A DNA stretch of 9,589 bases from Chloroflexota bacterium (lineage in GTDB: Bacteria > Chloroflexota > Dehalococcoidia > SM23-28-2 > RBG-16-64-32), in contig VBEI01000112.1 of the NCBI GenBank assembly GCA_005882715.1, positions 1-9,589 on the forward strand, given 5' to 3'. Of this stretch, positions 5,676 to 9,589 are shown in pieces; within the stretch, counting starts at the first letter, position 1; each line of letters begins with the position of its first letter. Below the pieces are notes generated by a model. It did not search any database, was not told the DNA's origin, and saw only the letters and a program-made list of their open reading frames with translations. The position numbers were made by a program, and so were the translations under genes.

Positions 5676-7436
5676 GTGGGGAGCGAAGACCTCGCCATTA
5701 ACGGCGGGCCAAAGGTGCGACAAGGCCCATATCCTCCGTGGCCGGTGCTGGGAGAAGAAGACGCGGCGGCCGTCACGGAGACCCTGCGTTCGGGGAAGCT
5801 GACGCAACTAACCGGTGGCGACGTGGCGGCGATTGAGGAGGCGTTCGCGGCCTGGCACGGCTTCGACCAGTGCGTGGCGACAAGCTCAGGGACCACGGCG
5901 ATACATACACTGCTCGCCGCACTCGGCGTCGGCCCGGGCGATGAGGTCATCGTTCCGGCGCATACGTTTATTGCTTCGGCAACGCCGGTGCTGCACCAGC
6001 GGGCGACGCCGGTGTTCGCAGACGTTAACCCGCGGACATTCTGCATTTCGCCGGAGAGTGTCGCCGAGCGAATAACGGGGCGAACGAAGGCGATCATCGC
6101 TGTGCATCTCAACGGCCATCCGGCAGACTTGGACGCGCTCCTTGCGTTAGCCGAACCACAAGGCATCGCTGTTGTGGAGGACGCCGCGCAGGCCCACGGT
6201 GCGCTGTACAACGGCCGGAAAGTCGGCACGATCGGCCGCGCGGGGTGCTTTAGCTTTTGGGAAGACAAAATCATGACAACCGGTGGTGAGGGTGGATGCG
6301 TGATCACACACGATCATGATTTAGCGGAGCGGATGCGACGCATCCGCCATCACGGTGAGGCGCTGGTCCAGCCCGCTCCGACAGGTGGCCAAGCGGACGA
6401 GCGGACGTACTACCACGCCGAGCTCGGTTATAACTATCGGATGTCTTCCCTGCACGCAGCGACGGGCCTCGTCCAGTTGGGGAAGCTCGAGGAGTATCTG
6501 GAGGCGCGTAGACGGAACGCCGCCTTTCTGACAGAGCATCTGACGGACAGCCCGGCTATTGAACCTCCGTACCTCGCGCCCAATTCGGTGCACAGCTTCT
6601 ACAAGTATGTCTGCCGGCTCAGGCCCGAGGCGGGGATTGGCATCGATTGGTTTGTGCGGGCTGTCACGGCTGAGGGTATTCCCGTCTCTCGCCGCTACCC
6701 GACACCGCTGCCGCAACAACCTGTATTCCGCGGTTCAGGCTTTGGAAAGCAACCGTGCCCCGTGGCGGAAAGGCTCGCCGGCGAGCTCTTCACCCTTCTC
6801 GTGCACCCCACGGTGACCGAAGAGGATCTATGTGACGTGGTGGCTGCACTGTGGAAAGTGGCCGGCCGGTTGGAACGTAGCCCACACACCCGTAGCGGCG
6901 AGGACGCGGCGCGAGAAATCGAAGGAATTCTCGACAAGCTGTCACTGACCACCTTGATAAACAAAGAGGACGTGCAAAACCGGCTAGTAGAGTTTTGTCT
7001 GGCCGCCCTCGGCTGGCGACTGGATTCTACCAATACACATGTCTGGGTCCCATTGTCTGAGCAGATGGCCAGCCTCTGGGCTTTCCCGTCCCGCCAGACG
7101 AAGCGGGATTACGTACTGTCGGCCAGGGGCGCTCAGGTCGTCCATATCGAAGCTCAACATGAATGGCGACGATTCGCGGTGGACCTTGATACATTCCTTG
7201 AGCGGATCAACCGTGGCGACTGGGAGGATACTCGTCGCGAGGGACCGAACAAAGAGCTTGCGGTTCTGCTTTGGGGCGCTCAGGAGGCGAACTGCAAGCG
7301 CGCGGCTTTGATTGATGAGAAGCGTCTGCTCATCTTCGAACGCGACGGCGAGTGGGGTCTTGCGCGAGAGGTCGACCTCTTCGTCGATCCAATCGAGCGT
7401 GTATACGCGGCGTTCATGCTACTCGCGCCGCCATAG
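5676..7436 (+). CDS. DegT/DnrJ/EryC1/StrS-family PLP aminotransferase with an unusual C-terminal domain
   Basis: PLP-dependent aminotransferase, normally moving an amino group from Glu/Gln to a keto sugar, inosose or similar precursor. The 586 residues are long; DegT proteins usually have about 370-420. Residues 7-395 are the DegT fold: LAINGGPKV at the N-terminus, SSGTTA (70-75, phosphate binding), GDEVIVPAHTFIASA (88-102), PVFADVNPRTF (112-122), AVHLNGHPADLDAL (142-155), VVEDAAQAHGA with Asp169 facing the PLP nitrogen, and FSFWEDKIMTTGGEGG with Schiff-base Lys198. These suggest an active enzyme. Residues about 405-586 are an extra domain, described separately. GTG at 5676 fits the family N-terminus, and the next Met is residue 200; translation may be leaderless. 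The frame is continuous across the junction. It is divergent from fumC, with an exporter gene 56 bp downstream. The substrate cannot be assigned; the N-terminal pattern also recalls AHBA-synthase-like and inosose aminotransferases. Confidence 0.88.
   Translation: MGSEDLAINGGPKVRQGPYPPWPVLGEEDAAAVTETLRSGKLTQLTGGDVAAIEEAFAAWHGFDQCVATSSGTTAIHTLLAALGVGPGDEVIVPAHTFIASATPVLHQRATPVFADVNPRTFCISPESVAERITGRTKAIIAVHLNGHPADLDALLALAEPQGIAVVEDAAQAHGALYNGRKVGTIGRAGCFSFWEDKIMTTGGEGGCVITHDHDLAERMRRIRHHGEALVQPAPTGGQADERTYYHAELGYNYRMSSLHAATGLVQLGKLEEYLEARRRNAAFLTEHLTDSPAIEPPYLAPNSVHSFYKYVCRLRPEAGIGIDWFVRAVTAEGIPVSRRYPTPLPQQPVFRGSGFGKQPCPVAERLAGELFTLLVHPTVTEEDLCDVVAALWKVAGRLERSPHTRSGEDAAREIEGILDKLSLTTLINKEDVQNRLVEFCLAALGWRLDSTNTHVWVPLSEQMASLWAFPSRQTKRDYVLSARGAQVVHIEAQHEWRRFAVDLDTFLERINRGDWEDTRREGPNKELAVLLWGAQEANCKRAALIDEKRLLIFERDGEWGLAREVDLFVDPIERVYAAFMLLAPP
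6888..7436 (+). other. C-terminal domain of the aminotransferase resembling the HsdR N-terminal PD-(D/E)XK-like fold
   Basis: Residues about 405-586, after the DegT fold should have ended. The order resembles HSDR_N-type domains (N-terminal part of type I restriction R proteins and stand-alone relatives): an acidic helix NKEDVQNRLVEFCLAALGW (429-447), then DYVL (478-481), then VVHIEAQHEW (488-497), then a helix, and finally strand pairs AALIDEKRLLIFERDGEW (543-560), recalling the 'vlTNG..w.ly' segment. Candidate metal-site residues are Glu431, Asp478 and Glu492. The usual Lys is Gln494, giving ExQ. The final hydrophobic helix is VYAAFMLLAPP. Such domains occur as nucleases and as inactive nucleic-acid or protein-binding modules. 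The assignment is by eye and moderate at best; it could be an unrelated alpha/beta appendage. Confidence 0.4.
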
Positions 7437-7442
7437 GGCGGC
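7427..7442 (+). other. Short GC-rich hairpin spanning the aminotransferase stop codon
   Basis: GCCGCC (7427-7432) and GGCGGC (7437-7442) pair perfectly around an ATAG tetraloop (7433-7436) that contains the TAG stop codon. The following bases are TTGCAACA, so there is no U tract. It could modestly attenuate read-through into the exporter gene or be incidental in GC-rich DNA. Confidence 0.25.
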
Positions 7443-7492
7443 TTGCAACAGCCGCGTTCACATCGCAACATCGAACGCGTGGAGATAACCCC

Positions 7493-8881
7493 TTGACGCG
7501 GCCGGAAAGGTTAGGCCGTGTTCGATTTCCTTGGCAGCGCGCCGAACTTGATCCTTCCGCGGAGCTGGCCACGCCAGAACTCGGCGCCGTCGCCGCGCCG
7601 TCCGTCGAGGTGGCGCGGGCGACGCGCTTCAGCGAGACCTTCCGCGCGCTGCGTCATCGCAACTATCGGCTCTTTTACACTGGTCAAGCGGTCTCGCTGA
7701 CCGGCACCTGGATGCAGACCGTCGCTCAGTCCTGGCTGGTTATTGAACTAACGGACTCGAAGGCGGCATTGGGAATCGTGACGACACTCCAGTTCTTGCC
7801 GATCACCCTCTTCGTGCTTCCCGCCGGCGTAATCGCCGATCGCGTGAACAAACGGGACCTCATCCTTGCCACGCGAGCGCTTGCGATGGTCCAGGCGTTG
7901 CTGTTGGCGGTGCTCGTTGCGACGGGCGAGGCGGAGCTATGGCACGTGTACATCCTGGCGTTGGTGCTTGGCGTGTCGAACGCGTTCGAGCAGCCGACGC
8001 GGCAGGCGATGGTGATCGAGATGGTGGGAAAGGACGATCTGATCAACGCCGTGGCACTCAATTCGGGGCTGTTCAACGGCGCGAGGCTTGTCGGCCCTTC
8101 GGTCGCGGGCGTGGTCATCGCCATCGCGGGGACGGAGGCGGCGTTCGCGATCAATACCGTTACGTTTATACCGAGCATCCTCGCTCTAACGATGATGGAC
8201 TTGAGCGAGCTTAAAGTAACCGGAAGGAGGCCGGAAGCGCCGGCGAACCCGCTCGGGGAGCTACGCGAGGGGCTTTCGTTTGTCTTGCGGACGCCGGCAG
8301 CGTTAATGATTATGATCTTAGTCGCGTTCCTGGGTACGTTCGGTTACAACTTCATTACCGTGCTGCCTCTGGTTGCCCGTTACGTATTGCACGGCGACTC
8401 GGTGGACCTCGGGTTCCTGACGGCCGCGCTCGGACTTGGCGCGTTCCTGTCGGCGCTGGTAATCGCAAGCCAGCGCCGGGCGTCGCGTACGTCGTTATTT
8501 GTGGGTGGCGCGTTGTTTGCGCTCTTCCTCGGGGCGGTCGCTTTAAGTGAGTCGTTTTACCTGTCGATGCTGTTTCTTCTGTTGACCGGAATGGCGAACA
8601 TCGTCTTCGCAGCAACCTCCAACACGTCGCTGCAGCTAGCGACGCCGGACCACCTCCGCGGTCGTGTAATGGCTCTCTATATGCTGCTCATTGCCGGCTC
8701 CACGCCACTGGGAGCGTCGCTGACTGGTTTCATGGCGGAACTCCTCGGCGTCCAGGTGACCATTGGATTGCTAGCTGTTGGCTGCATGATTGGCGTGGCG
8801 ATTGGCTTCTTGTACTACGTCACGCATCGAGATGCGGTCGAAGCGACGGCTCAAGCAGCAGCAACCATCGCGCCGCCTTGA
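7493..8881 (+). CDS. Major facilitator superfamily exporter (EntS/MFS_3 type)
   Basis: Predicted 462-residue, roughly 12-span inner-membrane transporter of the drug/siderophore efflux type (MFS_3, 'transmembrane secretion effector'; E. coli EntS exports enterobactin). The soluble N-terminus is about 50 residues, followed by FRALRHRNYRLFYTGQAVSL (50-69), the usual entry to TM1. Next come GTWMQTVAQSWLVIELT (71-87), motif A between TM2 and TM3 (GVIADRVNKRDLI, 112-124), FEQPTRQAM (165-173) and LNSGLFNGARLVGPSVAG (189-206), and the late signature LRGRVMALYMLL (388-399). The start is TTG at 7493, chosen because GGAGA (7481-7485) sits 7 bases upstream. The open frame extends left to 7352 but that part lies within the aminotransferase gene. 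It is 56 bp downstream of that gene on the same strand and may be co-transcribed. The substrate is unknown. Confidence 0.87.
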   Translation: MTRPERLGRVRFPWQRAELDPSAELATPELGAVAAPSVEVARATRFSETFRALRHRNYRLFYTGQAVSLTGTWMQTVAQSWLVIELTDSKAALGIVTTLQFLPITLFVLPAGVIADRVNKRDLILATRALAMVQALLLAVLVATGEAELWHVYILALVLGVSNAFEQPTRQAMVIEMVGKDDLINAVALNSGLFNGARLVGPSVAGVVIAIAGTEAAFAINTVTFIPSILALTMMDLSELKVTGRRPEAPANPLGELREGLSFVLRTPAALMIMILVAFLGTFGYNFITVLPLVARYVLHGDSVDLGFLTAALGLGAFLSALVIASQRRASRTSLFVGGALFALFLGAVALSESFYLSMLFLLLTGMANIVFAATSNTSLQLATPDHLRGRVMALYMLLIAGSTPLGASLTGFMAELLGVQVTIGLLAVGCMIGVAIGFLYYVTHRDAVEATAQAAATIAPP

Positions 8882-8906
8882 CCACCAACGACGGTCGCGC
8901 TATTCT
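8878..8906 (+). promoter_or_regulatory. Predicted sigma70-type promoter for the thiolase-like gene
   Basis: TTGACC (8878-8883, 5 of 6 to consensus) and TATTCT (8901-8906, 4 of 6) are separated by exactly 17 bases. The -35 overlaps the TGA stop (8879-8881) of the exporter gene. Transcription would start near 8913, leaving a leader of about 16 bases that contains the ribosome binding site AAGG (8918-8921), 7 bases before the ATG at 8929. This suggests the thiolase-like gene has its own transcript despite the short gap. Confidence 0.5.
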
Positions 8907-8928
8907 CTCGCGCACGTAAGGCGAGGCG

Positions 8929-9589
8929 ATGGCTACCAAAAACGATCCCGTAATTGTCGGCGTAGGTCAGCTCACAAATCACCCGAAGAGCATCGACGAG
9001 ACACTCGAGCCGCTCGACATGATGGAGCGGACCGCTCGGGAGGCCGAAGAGGATGCCGGCATCGGCGGATTGCTCGAGAAGGTCGACTCAGTACAGATCG
9101 TGAACTTCATGTCATGGTCCTACGCTGATGCGCCCCGAATGCTCGCGCAGCGTATTGGCGCGGAGCCGAATCACACCGTGTACTCCAGCATCGGCGGCGA
9201 GACGCCACAACGGCTGCTCAACGAGACGGCGCAGGCGATCGTGGGTGGGCGAATCGACATCGCACTGCTCGCGGGTGCCGAGGCGTTGGAGTCGCGCCGG
9301 TTGGCGCGCAAACTGGAGGCACAACTTCCCTGGTCGCAGCGCGGGACACCACAGCGTATGGACGGCGAAAACCGGCCAGGGTTCAACGAAGTTGAGGCGC
9401 GCCATGGAGCTACGATGCCGACCCGCGTGTATCCGCTGTTCGAAAACGCCATCCGCGCGCGTCTAGGTCTCTCAATCGAGGCACATCAGAACCGGCTGGG
9501 CGAGCTCTGCTCTCGTTTCGCTGCCGTCGCTGCTAATAACCCATATGCCTGGTTCCAGGTTGAGCACTCGCCGGAAGAAATCGTGTCTG
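8929..9589 (+). CDS. Thiolase-like protein (TLP1-type 'acetyl-CoA acetyltransferase'), N-terminal 220 residues, truncated by the window end
   Basis: The frame is open from ATG 8929 to the window edge. It starts MATKNDPVIVGVGQLTNHPK, the thiolase-fold first strand ('p.IvGvGqt'). SVQIVNFMSWSYADAPRMLAQRIG (54-77) and the helix and strand around LLNETAQAIVGGRIDIALLAGAEAL (96-120) match the thiolase pattern 'A...I..G..dv.laGG.E'. The stretch 83-95, where thiolases carry the nucleophilic Cys, reads TVYSSIGGETPQR and has no Cys; the only Cys in the visible part is Cys194. This fits the thiolase-like protein type 1 group described in mycobacteria, whose members lack the canonical catalytic Cys and carry an extra C-terminal domain (not visible here). 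The role is probably acyl-CoA binding or lipid-related, not ordinary acetoacetyl-CoA thiolysis. Automatic annotation would likely call it acetyl-CoA acetyltransferase. AAGG 7 bases upstream supports the start. Confidence 0.8.
   Translation, partial: MATKNDPVIVGVGQLTNHPKSIDETLEPLDMMERTAREAEEDAGIGGLLEKVDSVQIVNFMSWSYADAPRMLAQRIGAEPNHTVYSSIGGETPQRLLNETAQAIVGGRIDIALLAGAEALESRRLARKLEAQLPWSQRGTPQRMDGENRPGFNEVEARHGATMPTRVYPLFENAIRARLGLSIEAHQNRLGELCSRFAAVAANNPYAWFQVEHSPEEIVS

Noticed and set aside
5610..5807. 66-codon N-terminal extension of fumC
   Set aside because: Family N-termini begin near MSDGPTRKENDSMGE. The extension overlaps the divergent aminotransferase gene and shows no fumarase similarity.
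5654..6307. 217-codon minus-strand open frame under the aminotransferase gene
   Set aside because: Ser/Ala/Pro-rich composition typical of an antisense shadow; the plus strand encodes an intact DegT enzyme.
6850..6970. Possible frameshift joining two separate genes (aminotransferase and a downstream nuclease-like gene)
   Set aside because: The reading frame is continuous, with no stop codon and no plausible ribosome binding site plus start at the junction, so a true fusion is the simpler reading.

Overview
The window is a GC-rich, gene-dense bacterial segment. A Gram-positive-style lipoprotein signal with a Gly-rich spacer, a DUF5317-like membrane protein, a thiolase-like protein type 1 homologue and apparently leaderless starts suggest Chloroflexota (Dehalococcoidia-like) or, less likely, an actinobacterium. 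This taxonomic guess is an inference from gene style only. No rRNA, tRNA, CRISPR array, transposase or phage gene was seen.

Layout. Positions 1-295 hold the 3' end of a DUF5317-like membrane protein gene. Positions 296-487 are a regulatory gap with an inverted repeat and a good sigma70-type promoter. Positions 488-4197 are a three-gene oligopeptide/dipeptide importer operon: lipoprotein binding protein, DppB/OppB-type permease, DppC/OppC-type permease. A strong hairpin lies between the binding protein and the first permease. No ATPase genes follow; the operon abuts a convergent class II fumarase gene (4194-5609, minus), and the two stop codons share one CTAG.

From a 66-bp divergent promoter region, fumarase reads left and a 586-residue DegT-family PLP aminotransferase reads right (5676-7436). 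The aminotransferase carries about 180 extra C-terminal residues that resemble the N-terminal PD-(D/E)XK-like domain of type I restriction R proteins, with Gln in place of the usual Lys. It is followed after 56 bp by an MFS exporter of the EntS/MFS_3 type that starts at TTG (7493-8881). Finally, a new promoter overlapping the exporter stop codon drives a thiolase-like gene (8929 to the window end, truncated) that lacks the thiolase nucleophilic cysteine.

Functionally, the left half imports peptides across the membrane using ATPases that must be encoded elsewhere. Fumarase is a TCA-cycle housekeeping enzyme. The aminotransferase and exporter may form a small make-and-export unit for an amino-modified metabolite, but this is inferred from adjacency only. 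The aminotransferase fusion is the most unusual item in the window.
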